This document shows, in pieces, positions 24,346 through 37,442 of a stretch of 64,000 nucleotides of DNA. The stretch comes from Temnopleurus reevesii. Taxonomy: Eukaryota; Echinodermata; Echinoidea; Temnopleuroida; Temnopleuridae. Position numbers and translations under genes: made by a program. The notes beneath the pieces are model-generated. The model was given only the letters and a program-made list of their open reading frames with translations. It made no database searches and was not told the origin of the DNA. The stretch covers positions 187,914 through 251,913 of the forward strand of contig BQKZ01000069.1 in NCBI GenBank assembly GCA_036244855.1. Reading direction: 5' to 3'. How positions within the stretch are numbered: position 1 is the first letter of the stretch; each line of letters starts with the position of its first letter.

Positions 24346-26587
24346 AAAGTTACAACGTTGACCTACAAGCTGTACCCAAACTAAAACTTTTAAAGTACAC
24401 ATTTATGAATTTCACCAGAACATATCCCTAATTCCCTAAACATAGGCTAAGGAATCGGGTGGGGTTGTGGGGTTGAAGCATCCCCCCCCAAAAAAAAAAT
24501 ATATATATATAAATATGCAACTGGAGCAACGGAAAGCAGATGTGGCTGCCCTTCTTGAAAATCTACAAATCTTTCTAAGCCAGCACTAGAAATTACATAC
24601 TTTGACAATTAAGTACTGTTTATAAAAACAGCACTGAGGACAAATTTATCCTTAATCATAAAGTGTAAACTTGTATCTGACATACATGTTATGACCTGAT
24701 GGGATGAATCATTCTTTGAAAGCCTCGACTTTTGAAAGTTTACATCAATATTTCTGGCCAGTGGTGTGAGAGAGAGAATACAACAAACATTCTCCACTTG
24801 GAATACATGTAATTAAACCATTTATTACAAGAAAAGTGATAAATCAATATTTTTCATGCTTTCAAATTCTGGAAAATAAATGAACAGTTGGTTCCTTAGA
24901 GTGATAAGGGTGAGACATGTCTGTATACTTTAGCACTTCAGCAAATATTGACCATTCCCCCTTCTTGTAGCGCCACTGGCTCCCATGTTTGATAAACAGA
25001 CGCTTTGAACATGGTCAGATATTTGCATCCCAATTTAGTTGCGAAAATATGAGTGCTTTTAGTCCCAGTCATGTACAAAGTTACGAGCAGGTTGTATGCA
25101 TCCCAAGGACTATGCGTTTGTTTATTTGCACCCCACTCCTGCTTTTATTTTAAAAAGCTAGATGCACACACAAAAAAAAACAATTTTCTCTCGATGTATC
25201 AAAATTATAAATCACAACGATTGATTGGAGTTCAATAAAATATATCAGACTAGTATTCCCTGGGTGTTCAATAACAAAGCACTAGATACACAAGTTTGAA
25301 TGGGGGATAAGACTGCTGATATTTAAGAGCAAAAGCTGTGAAAAATAAACTCAAATGAATTGCTTTTCATTATGTCTACATTTATTCTATATTCAAAGAG
25401 CCCATTTGTTGCTAATGAGGACTAATTCATCCCCTCACCAAGGCATAAATGGGAAAGAAGTGATAATCACGTCAATGCCTGTCTGTTGGTGTTCATATAC
25501 CATTTCTCACAGTTTTCAAACAAATTCTCTGATCCTAAACAAACCACTAATCCGAAGTATACATAAGCAAATTCACATGAAGAACTGAACAAGGATAAAA
25601 CCGGAAACTGTATAGATCTACTGTATTCCTCAGTTTTCCTCATGTTTGTTAGAAAATTATATTTAGCCATTCCAGGGAAAATGTCACATGAAACACATCA
25701 GAAATGTGTAATATCTGTAGAAAGAAATTATCAAACAATAATTAATTTTGTTTAAATATTGTGAAGTAAAATTGAAAACTATTATTTACATCAATATTTC
25801 TTTAGAGAACAGTTTTTATACCACGTGTATGACATAGAATGAATGACTACAAAAAAAAAGTCTATCAGTTTGTTCTTTACCCAAGATTTTCTCAATATTT
25901 GAGAAAACAAAAATATGGGAATTTTTAACTCCCTGTCCTCACATATCAAGATAAAACTTAGCACTTTACATCAGAGAGGACTCCCTCGGGAAGCATAATT
26001 ATTGATGAGGATCGTCCCACCACAACTCAAATTTAACACAATCAGTCAACTTAGCCAATGCAGACAATTTTTCAAGATTGCTAACATTTAGAAAATTGTC
26101 CCCTTGTGTCTCATTGTGCAGTTGATGAACAAGAAAAACACGGAAATTCTTTGGCAGAAAGAGAAATTACCAATCAAGAGCTTTAGAGTTTGTTTATCCG
26201 GTTTCTGTAACTTGTAAGTTTTTTCTAAATTTCTTGCTTGTTTTGTTATTTGGCTTAAACTGATAAATCACAAAAACCCAATTTGGCTTTTGCTCTCGTA
26301 ACAATACTAAATACCTTGATTCCCTGCGAGTTGCTTTGGGTATTTCTTGTTAAATAGTTTTCTGCATTGCTTCAGTTATAGTACTTTTATGAAATCTTAA
26401 GCGTATAAAGGTCCGTGGACGGTCAACGAAAAGAATACAAGTACGTATGTTGTCTTTAGATACATGAATAGCTTTCGGAAAATTGTCAGTCCAAAGTCTC
26501 TTATACCTTCTTCTTCCTTTTCTTTACATATATATTCTTACACCATTCACAATTCACGAATAAAAGTCATACCACATAAAGGATAAA
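24346..26587. other. No gene recognised
   Basis: AT-rich. A compact C8-A-run-(TA)n tract lies at 24482-24510. No supported coding frame. Confidence 0.6.
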
Positions 26588-26837
26588 ATAATAATAATAA
26601 TAATAATAATATGTTTTATTTACCCAGGGTAGCCACATTCAGCTGTAATTAGCTGCTCTTCCAGCGGGCCCTGCATAACATAAAGTTATTATTACCCTTC
26701 TCCTTTCTTTAATGCCGAGCGCCTGGCAAGAAGGCAGATGGTCCCATTTTTATAAGTCTTTGGTATGACTCGGCCGGGGATCGAACCCACGACCTTCCGT
26801 TCATGGGGCAGACGCTCTACCACTGAGCCACACAAGA
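26588..26837 (-). mobile_element. tRNA-derived SINE with (ATT)n tail, copy 1
   Basis: On the minus strand the head has a pol III A box, TGGCTCAGTGG (26820-26830), and a B box, GGTTCGATCCC (about 26779-26789), in a tRNA-like arrangement. A ~180-bp body containing GCGCTCGGCATTAAAG and AGCAGCTAATTACAGC follows, ending in an ATT repeat at 26588-26610. The orientation makes the trinucleotide tract the 3' tail. Copy 2 at 32877 confirms a dispersed family. Confidence 0.82.
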
Positions 26838-27587
26838 CTAGCCTTCCATTTAATGTCACCTCTATGCAGGTCCTAGGACAAGTGTTCTGTATGTAAATGT
26901 AGGAGTGGGAAAAGTAGACCCACTCTTATCAGACTGAACCTTCCTTGTACTTTGTAAGCCTCACCTTTATTTACCTTCTCATTTAAAAAAATGTATGGAT
27001 TTTGTTTGAAATAAACAACAATCGACTATTTTATTGATTAACACATGTACATGTATATGAAGGCTAACCACCCATATTACATTAACCCTTTCTACATCAA
27101 CAAAAAATTGAACATGCATATTTCATGCATTCAAAAAAAAGGTCTTTGATCATCACCTGCTATAATGGACAAGACAGAAACAAGTAATAAAATATAATCT
27201 CCTCTGCTATATCTCATGCTTTTAAAAAATATTTCAGAATAGACAAATCTAAATAATATTTTTATGCCCGTTGCTCAAAATGACGAAGGCGTAATCTATT
27301 TGGCACTACAAAACCAGAGTGGATTTAAAAGCAATTTCCTGATATAACTTCGGTGATGATTTGCCAACCTATTTTCCTTCAGATGTCCTTGAAATTCAGA
27401 GTTCATGAGGATTGTGGTGCATGTATAAAGACCTAGGATCCCCACAAAGTTAAATATAGCAATAATTAATATGCAGGGTATGCAATAATGCTGCAGGCTA
27501 GTCTTGATTTCCAATCTTGAACAGACCTCGTCAACCCTGAATATTATTGCATCAATAGATTTGTTTCAACTAGATCATAGAAGTATT

Positions 27588-27832
27588 ATGGCCAAATGGT
27601 TCATATTCTATGAGAAGGTCATGGGTTCAAATCCATGCCAAGGAGTTTTTATTTCATTTATCAAATAATTTTATCCATATTGTGCTGCACACAACCCAGG
27701 CATGTAGGTACAAACAGCTGCTGTTTGTACCTCTATGACCCAGGTGAGATGAATGGGTACCTTCGTGTAGCAGGAATATTTCTTGAAATGCTTAAATGCT
27801 TGTGGCAGCAGGTGCTAAAGCCAGGGTAGTAT
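27588..27832 (+). mobile_element. tRNA-derived SINE, second family
   Basis: The head shows an A box, TGGCCAAATGG (about 27589-27599), and a B box, GGTTCAAATCC (27623-27633). The body contains CATATTGTGCTGCACACAAC, CCAGGTGAGATGAATGGGTA, CTTGAAATGCTTAAATGC and GCTAAAGCCAGGGTAGTA. The GCTGCAC...CCAGGTGA...TGGGTAC core recurs at 62660. The body is interrupted by a 37-bp palindrome flanked by ACCCAGG repeats (27701-27737). Confidence 0.72.
27701..27737. repeat. 37-bp palindromic insertion with 7-bp duplication inside a SINE
   Basis: The arms GGTACAAACAGC and GCTGTTTGTACC are perfect complements around a single T, with imperfect pairing extending to CATGTA/TCTATG. ACCCAGG is duplicated on both sides (27694-27700 and 27738-27744). 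The related SINE fragment at 62660 lacks the insert. Confidence 0.7.
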
Positions 27833-30800
27833 GAAATAGCAGAAAAGGTATCTCGAGTAGCGAACAGAATAGATATATGGACTATTACTGTTCTTACGTA
27901 GCAAAAAAGGGAAATAGATTTAAGCTCACCAGAACACCTTCCATCGACCTGTTTCGTCTGAGACCAAGCAACATGAGCAAAAGGGAGGTAAAAATCTAGG
28001 TTACGGTGTATCGTAGGACATTCCGACAATAACATGACGTAAAACCAAACTGGGTCTGTGGATGAAACTAATCTGGTACACCCCCTATCTATCTCTCGGC
28101 CACAAGCCAGCCCCCTGGAATCGATCTGTTGGTGGCAATAGATAGAAGTGGGCAACAAAAGCAGGGCAGAGAGTGATCAATAGCACCTTTCAGCATCTCA
28201 CAATTGGAAGAATGGGCGCTACATGAGCACCATTACGTGATTACGGCAAACAGATGGCCCAAAGAAAGGGGCACGCTCCCTACCAATAGATTATGCTTAT
28301 GAGCCTCTCACATGAACCATAGGCTGCATACATTTCTAATTGAGAAGCACTTATTGTTTGGCCAGTATGTGCTCATAGCTGCATGTCCTTCTCACTGATA
28401 CAATCATCGGCACCTAACAATAATACAACTATTTCATCATTAGATGTTAAATATTGTAAGATGCCTGGAACATGAACACTGCAATACATGCAGAAGCAGA
28501 GATATGCCACAGACTGGATTAACATGAAAACAAATCCCTTTACTTGAGATTTTAGTCCATTATAATAAGTATCACAACTATTATCTGTAAAAAGATTTTT
28601 CTCAAGTGGGATAACAATGAAATAAATCTGTGGCACAACACAGACATATTAAAAAATAACGGATATGTAAGTGTGATGCTATTGGAATATGCAACATCTT
28701 TGCTGACCCAGTCATGGCAGTTTCACAGAATATATGTTCAAGCGAACATACTCGATGCCTTCAAAACTCAATATTCAAATCATAATTAATTGATTGATCA
28801 CACTTGGGTGCGAATACCTATAGGCATACTTGATAAAATTAATTCTGTTGACAGCCAAGTGTCGAAATACAACATGTGGAACATGGTGAAATGAGTGAAA
28901 TTAAGACCTAAAAAGATTGATATTTACAACATTTTTAGTAATATCTTGAAAAGTTCTTCTTGAAATGATGTTGGTTTTCAAAACAATTTCTTGATTGCAT
29001 TTAAAGCAACTGCATATCTATCACATGTCATGAAATACCTAAATATTTACCATGCATCATAACCTTCAAATGTCATTTGATGTCTTTCTATCGAATTACT
29101 GGCTTCATGCGGCACAAAACATCAAACATCAAAGGATGCATAAAATTAATTAATTCTATTGTTCATCTTTTCAATGACACCAGATGATTCCCATTTATGT
29201 AAGCAGTTATATCACTCTACTCCGTTGGTATCTCTTTGGTAGAAGCATAAACCTAGTCCGAGGTGGTAGGTGTATGGTAGAAGTGTTGCAGGAAGTGCAT
29301 TTACAGTCTGATGAACTTAGATTCTTTACTTTTACAGTATAAATTGAAATAAAGGTAACATATTCCCACCATGTCCCATCAAAGCTTATGTGAAATGCAT
29401 GCGTTTTTGCGGATGTGGTGGACTGTGTTAACATTATTTCAAACAATACTGTAAATCAACAATAACCTTTCAAAAAACTGAATAACAGTGCAAAAATATA
29501 ATAATATTTATAACAATCTGAGTAATAATGATAAACTAAACATCAAAATTCAAAGCTAAGTTGCATGAATGCTTTACAAATCTGGAAAATCTATCTTACA
29601 TATGTCAACATTTTTTGGTCAATTATGTTGACTATTCACGTAATGTCAGCATGTTTGTACCTCATAAATTGTGCCAATGATTTACTCAATTTGCAGCAAA
29701 GTTCATGGAAGTGTGAAATAGGTTCAAACAAAAACTATTCACTGACTTGCTTCAAACCAATTTCACTTTTAATATGTATAAAAAGTTCAGGTCTCACTTT
29801 AACTAAATCAATCATTTAGATACATTTGTAGATCATTCACACTTAGCAATACAAATAAGAAACAAAACTCAGCAGCATTGTTCGACAACAAATTTCATCG
29901 AGTATGAAAGGGGCTTGGGTAATCATTTTGACTGCTCCTGTTTGAAAAGAGCATACTTCACACTTTGCCTGAGGTATATCAAACACTATACGATTGTTTG
30001 TTACAAGACTCAAATGTGCGAAACCCGTTTGTTATACTGGGGGTTTGTAAATCATACAGGGTAGTGGTGTGTCAATCATGAACCAACAAACGGAAGAGCC
30101 CTTTGATTGCATTGCTATGGTTTCAGGGATGTGCAATCAGGTTGTGTATGGAGGTGTCAAACATGTCACTTCTCCTTTCTTCTTGTAATAACGAGTTTGA
30201 GAATCAGGTTTTAATTTTCTGGAAGTTTATTGCATTAAAATTATCTCACTCTCAGTCTATATGAGGTTGGAGAAAACAAGAATCAAATTATATTGGAGGA
30301 GTTCAAGCTTAATTTTTTTCAGGATGCACCTCCATAGGTAGCCTCTTTCACCTATGGCTCTGATTAAAATGTTGAAGAGACAAAATTTTGGTCATATAAC
30401 CCAAGTTCTCTTCACAAAATGAAATAGTTAATTATGCTAAATTGTATGGCTATGTCATATAATTAGAGGCCTTTCATTATACAAACAATTTACAGTTTTG
30501 TAATACCTGAACTTCATGAGTGAATACAGCACCAAAGATATTAGAGATCTCAGATTTTCACAGACGAGTAGCATACGAGACCAATTATTCGTTAAAAATT
30601 CATTATCAATACTAAATCATGTAGATCATGTTAAAATATATTTGATTCAACTGATATCTTTTTAACTAACAATATCCTGAAATATTAAAAACTTTTTAAA
30701 ACACTATTGTAAAGGATGTTTCAGAGCTCAGAGAGCCTATATGTATTTGAACCAATTGAGAGGGTGCGTATTTGTATCCTACGTATGCTGGCCATTGATG

Positions 30801-32327
30801 TTGTCTACACATTGCGGCATCTTGGTATAGAGAGGTACTTACAAGTATTATGCGGTAACACAACTACAAATGTTTAGTTGGTTTTATCTTGAAATACACA
30901 AGTGATTATCATTCCAGCATTAGTCAAAGATTTGGACTCTTGGAGTTTACTTGTGTCATAATACTGGCAAAGTATCTTAGTTTAATTTTGATACTCACCA
31001 TAAGTAGTTTTGTGGTATTCCTAACACCAGTTGTCCAGTTGGGAACAATTGAACTACAATACTAGGAATCTTTGCATATATTTTTGTCAATATGTTGGGC
31101 CAGCCTCAGGAAAGCTCTCTAGTTGTCAGGAAAAACCTCCCTATACATATAATTTATTATAATGCATAAAGTTTGCATTTATGTAACCTGCCTATTGCCA
31201 AATGAAACATAAAATTTGATTGGCTCATGTGCAGTGTGTTTTGGACTTCGAACAATTTATTTTCATGAAACTATATTACATTGTTTCAATCAGTGAACAA
31301 TTAAAATGTCCTTGCCGAGAAAAGATTCCTCAGCTCATGTTAACATAATACTGGTACACTCACTATCTCTCGCAACATTTGTGAATCGCTGTTTGGCAGT
31401 CGGGTAAATATGAATTGAAAAAGTTGTTTCACAGGTTATGCATAAGTGTAGTTTTTTCATGTTTAACAGAAAATCTTATGTTACATCACCAAATCACATT
31501 TTAGTTCTGACTGACATAATTAGCATTGTCTATGAAAATTTAACCCTCAGCTGATCAGGGGCAAACTTCCGTTCATTTCAAGGTGCGGCAACACTCTTGA
31601 AATTTAGTTCCCATTGCATTTCATAAAATTTCATATTTTATCAGCATACCGGTACGTGCACACATTATTCACTGAACTCAACACACAAACACACTATACT
31701 ATTCACTGTTAAAACTAGGCGCGACACAAGAGCGAGTACCGGAGCGTGAGGTGCAAGGCATGGGGTGGTAGCGGGGTGCAAGCGGGGTGCAGAGAGGGTC
31801 AACTGGAATCGCTCACCCCAAAAACTTTCTATTTCCATACCACACGATTTAAAATTATCGACATATCAACTGATTTTTAGTACAAACAGTTGCACAATAA
31901 TTAAACTACTTGATTCATACAAACTCACCACTCGATTAGGTCACACTCTTCGTAAACTTGAGTAGATTATTCAATAGATTCAAAGCGGCAATCAAACGAA
32001 GAACGTCACACCAAAGTCATGTATGATCCACGTAAATTACGGGAAATCGGTGTATCTATTCATGCACCTGTGTAGCAGAATGTAAACATAAATGGTGGAG
32101 ACTCGCGCCAGCATATTGGGGGAGGGCGTTCCCCTAGCCGGTTTTATTTTCTTCTCTCTCTTTTTTTTCGGGTTTTTTTTTCTTAACGAAGGACAAAAAC
32201 TTGACGAAACTGTTTAGAATACAAAATATTTTCAAAGTATTTTTTGTTTGTTTCCTACTCAAATATGGAAGTGGTCGTTAACCATGGACCTATAGGTCCA
32301 TGTTGTAACCAAGAGATAACCCCGTTA
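27833..32327. other. No gene recognised; CpG-richer patch and a perfect palindrome
   Basis: Mostly AT-rich. About 31715-31800 and 32090-32145 are GC-richer, with short GGGGTGCA repeats. A perfect 20-bp palindrome lies at 32283-32302. Confidence 0.5.
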
Positions 32328-32757
32328 TATTCCGAACAGTTTCTATAGTCTGAGGACATCCAATTAACAAGGGTCACTGATAGAGCCGCTCTACTAAAAT
32401 AGAACAAAATTAATTAATAAACAATTAATAATTATTTTTTTTTAATCGATAAATATAAACTTCACTCGATCTCAACGATTTGAATCAAAGATGTATTGTA
32501 CTATATGTCTGAGAACAATTATTCTTAGTAGGCCTGAATATTCCGAACAGTTTCTATAGTTTGAGGACATCCAATTAACAAGGGTCACTGATAGAGTCGC
32601 TCTACTAAAATAAAACAAAATGAATTAATAAAGAATTAATAATTAACAAAAATAGATGGATAAATATCAACTTCACTCGATCTCAACTATTTGAATCAAA
32701 GATGTATTGTACTATACATGTGTATGTCTGAGAACAATTATTCTTAGTAGGCCTGAA
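32328..32757 (+). repeat. Tandem duplication, two ~210-bp units
   Basis: Unit 1 (32328-32538) and unit 2 (32539-32757) both run from ATTCCGAACAGTTTCTATAG to TTATTCTTAGTAGGCCTGAA. Differences are point changes, a shortened T run and an extra ACATGTGT-like insert in unit 2. Identity is about 90% by eye. Non-coding. Confidence 0.9.
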
Positions 32758-32876
32758 TAAAACTGTCATTTTGAATACAAAATGTAAATTGCATCAAGAT
32801 TTCAGATGTCGACAGTAAAAAAAATACATTAAGATTAGGAGAGTCGGTGCATGGCGAATCACTCGTGTTTTATAAC

Positions 32877-33127
32877 AATAATGTCTTATTTACCCAGGGT
32901 AGCCACATTCAGCTGTAAGTGAGCTGCTCTTCCAATCCAGCGGGCTCTGCATAACATAAAGTTATTATTACCCTTCTCCTGACTTAAATTCCGAGCGCCT
33001 GGCAATTGAGAAGGCAGATCATGGTCCCATTTTATAGGTTTTTGATATGACCCGGCCGGGGATCGAACCCACGACCTTCCGTTCATGGGGTAGACGCTCT
33101 ACCATGAAACGAGCCACACATGACCGG
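32877..33127 (-). mobile_element. tRNA-derived SINE, copy 2
   Basis: Same family and orientation as 26588-26837, matching from GTAGCCACATTCAGCTGTAA to GGATCGAACCCACGACCTTC. The B box is intact but a 5-bp insertion near 33106 splits the A-box region. It also has extra short segments (near 32935 and 33006) relative to copy 1, and the ATT tail is eroded. Confidence 0.8.
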
Positions 33128-34205
33128 TTGTCATATTTTTTTTAATGAAGGGAGAAATTGTCAAACCAAAAGAGATGCCTTGATCGGTTTTGAATAAAGC
33201 TTTGTTATGTATTTAGGAGGGGAAAAATGAAATGAATTCAGGCATGTATAAGAAATTAAAGGACACTCTTTCTTGGTATTTAACTGACGTCGTTTGACTT
33301 ATTAAGATCACTCCGAACTTTTACTCGTCTGTATGAATTTAATGATGGATTTTAAAAGGAAAACTTTTCTTAAGAATACGAGGAAGACAGTAAACATGGT
33401 AACTAAGTTACCTAGAGGTACATACAGTCCAGAATTTATGTACCTTTCTCATAAAGTGAAATGGAAGCGCAGAGTGTTTTTAACGATCCCGCCCATACCA
33501 TTACAGGGTCTCCATTTTCGCGCTACATCATGTTTAACGCGGTTCTTCTCCCGCGGTAATTACTCAACCGCCTCTGTAGTCACGTAAGGCGACACCGTCC
33601 TCTCACAAAATATTACTCAAGAGATTGATTAAAGTTATAGTCAGGTGATGATATTGCAAGAGAGTAATGGAAAAGACGTGTTAAAAGGTTTTGGTGAGCG
33701 TGTTTGACATTGTGAAGGCGTCTGCTATCCAGGTACAACTTCAATAAGTTTTTATTGTGTATGCACTGAATGCCTGGGGCACCCGTCCCCTTATACCTTT
33801 AAATTAGTGATTGCTAAGCCACCCCCCCCCCCCTTCAGTGCGATCACAGTTTGTTAGTGCCGTGTAAGCTTTTTCAAGCAGTGATATTTCCAGTTTTAAT
33901 GTTTTAAAGGTTCATCATTCTGAAGGTGCTATATAATCTAAGAACTAAATTATAGATATATACTCATTCTAAACATTTGATTGATCTTCTATATTAAAAT
34001 CATTTTTGTGGAATCTGATGGTGAGACTGAAAAATAACTTGCACACCCCTTTTATCAAGCCCATAGGCCTATAGATCATTGTTAATAATAGGTAGCTATA
34101 TACACAAAGAATGGTGTCTTCAATAAGTGTTAATGAAGAATATGGGGACCGTTGAACAAGATTGTTTGACTGTCTCAACGACTTTGGTGAACATCTGACC
34201 ATTAC
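33128..34205. other. No gene recognised
   Basis: An 84-codon frame at 33333-33587 with a GC-richer end (33470-33590) has no recognisable domain. A C12 run lies at 33822-33833. Confidence 0.5.
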
Positions 34206-34354
34206 CACTGTCGTCGTTGTATTCGTCGACGTCGTCATTATCATCATCATCATCATCATCTTCATCATTTTCATCACCATCGTCATTATCATAATTCTAA
34301 CTACCACAACTACCACCACTACCACCACCATCATCATCATCATCTTCTTCTTCT
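34206..34354. repeat. ATC/ACC/TTC trinucleotide tract, left of gap 2
   Basis: Impure trinucleotide repeats running into N; the true array length is hidden by the gap. Confidence 0.9.
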
Positions 34355-34653
34355 NNNNNNNNNNNNNNNNNNNNNNNNNNNNNNNNNNNNNNNNNNNNNN
34401 NNNNNNNNNNNNNNNNNNNNNNNNNNNNNNNNNNNNNNNNNNNNNNNNNNNNNNNNNNNNNNNNNNNNNNNNNNNNNNNNNNNNNNNNNNNNNNNNNNNN
34501 NNNNNNNNNNNNNNNNNNNNNNNNNNNNNNNNNNNNNNNNNNNNNNNNNNNNNNNNNNNNNNNNNNNNNNNNNNNNNNNNNNNNNNNNNNNNNNNNNNNN
34601 NNNNNNNNNNNNNNNNNNNNNNNNNNNNNNNNNNNNNNNNNNNNNNNNNNNNN
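34355..34653. other. Assembly gap 2 (299 N)
   Basis: An N run that begins inside an ATC/ACC/TTC trinucleotide tract, where assemblies commonly collapse. Frames across it are artefacts. Confidence 0.99.
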
Positions 34654-34804
34654 CTCCCCAATCGAGGAGATGTCAAACAGAAAAAAAGTTGTCACCTCAA
34701 TGGTAGCAGTCCCTCTGATATTTGGTGCCCTTTATCACCTCATTTTTGGTGCTCCCTAGCTCGGATCCAAAATGCCCCCACCCCTGCCCTCCTAAGCTGC
34801 GCGC

Positions 34805-34915
34805 ATGATCACCATCATCATCTCAAACAGCAGCAGAAGCAGCATCACCACCACCAACGCCACTACGATCATCATCTTCATTACTATCACCATCGTCATC
34901 GCTGTCATTTCTGGT
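34805..34915. repeat. Impure CAT/CAC/CAG tract
   Basis: Degenerate trinucleotide repeats right of gap 2, probably a continuation of the same low-complexity field. Confidence 0.75.
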
Positions 34916-35145
34916 ATCGTCATCGCCTATTTTAGCAAAATGTGCAGTGCGTCTTTATAGTCTATGTATATCACCAAATCATCTGCAGCCCTTCGGTTTA
35001 TCACAGTTCTGGACAATCCTTGAGACATAAACGTTCTCTTGACCTAATGCGGCCATTCGACAATTGGTGTCGACCTCAGTTTTGGTACATTATGAGAGAC
35101 TCGAGATAGAGCGCATCCACGTGTTTAATAGATAATAAAAGTCAA

Positions 35146-35192
35146 CGATGATGATGATGACGATTATGACTATGATGATGATGATGATGATG
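35146..35192. repeat. (GAT)n microsatellite
   Basis: Impure GAT repeat on the plus strand, the opposite phase of the neighbouring ATC tracts. Confidence 0.85.
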
Positions 35193-36043
35193 TTTAATTT
35201 AGTATACGACATCGTATTTTTGTTAATTTATTCACCGGTATTGCATTACATTGTATTCTAGCGCTTTGGTTTTAATACGCTATTTTGCTAAATCTAGCTT
35301 TCAGAAGGATTTTTTGCTCCCATGAACCTATATCAAAGTTTGGGTGAGATTCTTTTCGAAAAATATTTTTGCGATGATATTGAAATGGAAAATTAAACAA
35401 ATCTACCTCATATTACAGAATTTTGGAATGGAAAACATAATAAGGGAAAGAAAATCATGTGCAATTTTAAAACAAAAACCGGTGAAAAATCTTCATATCT
35501 GGATGCGTGCATGCCTTCAGTAGGGGAGAAAGTGCATGGGGTTGGTACGTTTACCTTTCAACCAATCTCTTGAAGAAAAAGAAAAAACACATAAATGTTG
35601 TCACAAGCTGGCGCTGTTTGCATCCAATCTGCAATCTGCAAGGGAACCTGTTTGGAATTTGTGGGAAATCAGCCGAGAGATATTCGCTGTTCAAATTCAA
35701 AAGATGGAACATCCTTCAATATTTTTGTGCTGCAGGATTTTTCAATTTGTTATTTGTAATCTGATTCAGGAATGATGGTGCGTGCAATAAGTCTTTTACT
35801 TTTATGTTAACCTGTGGACACAATGGTAAAAAGGAAGTGAATACTTTCATAAATGTAACCTACATATATTAACAATGGGAACAGAATTGAAAGCTATTGT
35901 TTTTACGCTTTTGGTTCTAAATCCATCATAACGATTATCAAAATCATTACATCGTCATCATCTTTGATTTGATTGTATTTGATTTATTCATCCGTAGCAA
36001 TTTTCATACATGACTGGATACTTTATAAAAGCCGACATGGCTT
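35193..36043. other. No gene recognised
   Basis: AT-rich. The overlapping 79-85 codon frames at 35507-35775 show no domain. Confidence 0.5.
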
Positions 36044-36044
36044 T

Positions 36045-36098
<54 letters not shown>

Positions 36099-36156
36099 GT
36101 CGTCGTCGTCATCATCATCATCATCACCACCACCACCACCACCACCACCACCACCG

Positions 36157-36222
<66 letters not shown>

Positions 36223-36225
36223 CCA
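36044..36225. repeat. (ATC)n microsatellite with GTC and ACC interruptions
   Basis: A long ATC/TCA run containing one block of GTC units (36098-36112) and one of ACC units (about 36125-36155). All open frames through it encode homopolymers (Ser/Pro, Ile/Thr, Met/Val) and are not genes. Confidence 0.97.
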
Positions 36226-36881
36226 TTGTTAGGCTATTGTGTTCTGGACAGGATAATTGTGAGGTGAATATGTCGGCTGCTTCTTTGCTCCGATAACCTT
36301 TGCATTTCCTACTTCTTGCGAAAGCGAATCTTTTAAATGCTCTAATGATTCCACTTTTTCCAATTTTCTTTCATAAGAAGTAGTATGCTGCAATTGAAAT
36401 TCTTTATATGATATATTATGAAACAATTTTCATTTAGAAATATGATTTGAAGATGACTTGATACACAGCGTCACGGTAAAACGCATGATTTATGCATTGT
36501 TGTAAACAAACAACAAAACAAGGATAGCAATATGCTCGTTAACTAAAAGATGCAACAATTTTAACATGCTTACCACCGAAAGCTTGCCCGAAGCTTATCC
36601 GACATAGCGACAAATATGCAAGCTGTTTTCAAAGAATATCAGTCCAATTGTTACAAATAGATTGAGGGAGTGAACGTAATTATGTAACTATGTTCGTTTG
36701 CAAGTAGCGTGCATATATTTGAAACTATTCATAAGCATGATAAACGCACGTATCAAAACGCAAACATTTTTAATCAGAAGTAGGAAGAATGTCATCAAAC
36801 ATATCTATACACAACAAAATAAATGATGATAGAACTTGTCATGCTTCAATGAGTCACAAAAGGGTAACGTTTTGCCGAATA

Positions 36882-37123
36882 GGCGGGTTAGGCCTATACT
36901 TCAAATTATAATTTTTGAATTATAATTCAAATTTATGTGCGTTTCCTGCTACCGAACGTAGTTACGCGGTATTCCTTAAACCGTTTGATAATAAGACCGC
37001 GATCCAGTTTGCATACATTACATGTTGCTACGTCGGGCAAGTCTCGGGCAAGCTTTAGGGTTGTCAAGAACAACCTTTGTGTTAAAGATATGCATAAAAT
37101 TAGCATATATTAGTAAACCCGCC
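36882..37123. mobile_element. TA-target MITE, GGCGGGTTTACT family, copy B (242 bp)
   Basis: The longest member in the window. TA duplications lie at 36880-36881 and 37124-37125, with GGCGGGTT at the left and AGTAAACCCGCC at the right. It shares TTCAAATTTATGTGC and TATTCCTTAAACCGTTTG with the 63782 copy and the AAGAACAACCTTTGTG half with copy A. A small AT palindrome near 36905-36935 sits inside the left end and may be a later insertion. Confidence 0.78.
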
Positions 37124-37375
37124 TATTCAACATATATTTTAACGCATGAACGATCTTGACTGTTCATGTTAATCGAGTCAGAGATAAATAACGTGTCTTT
37201 GATTTGATATGTTTCGTTAACAGGACCAAAGCTGTAGAAATATTACACGAGCAAAATGATACCCCAATTTATAAGAAGAGATTGGTTGAATTCCTTTTCA
37301 CCAAGCTGTATTATTCATGTATAACAAAGGGAACAAAAAGGGAAAACTAGTGTTCTTATCCATATGGTTATAAAA

Positions 37376-37409
37376 TCATCACCACCACCAAGATCATCAT
37401 CACCATGAC

Positions 37410-37442
<33 letters not shown>

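Noticed and set aside
26771..26832. tRNA-like sequence that could be a functional tRNA gene
   Set aside because: A and B boxes are present, but it sits at the head of a SINE with body and (ATT)n tail and has a second dispersed copy. I did not find a paired acceptor stem.
27733..28158. 141-codon minus-strand frame
   Set aside because: Its 3' part is antisense to the 27588 SINE and the rest has no domain.
32092..32217. 41-aa frame with a hydrophobic Phe-rich stretch (possible small membrane protein)
   Set aside because: The hydrophobic part is encoded by T runs in low-complexity DNA; no homolog recognised and no promoter or splice evidence.
36010..36296. Long Ser/Pro, Ile/Thr and Met/Val frames through the ATC tract
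   Set aside because: All frames of a pure trinucleotide repeat are open; there is no unique-sequence domain, start context or splice support.
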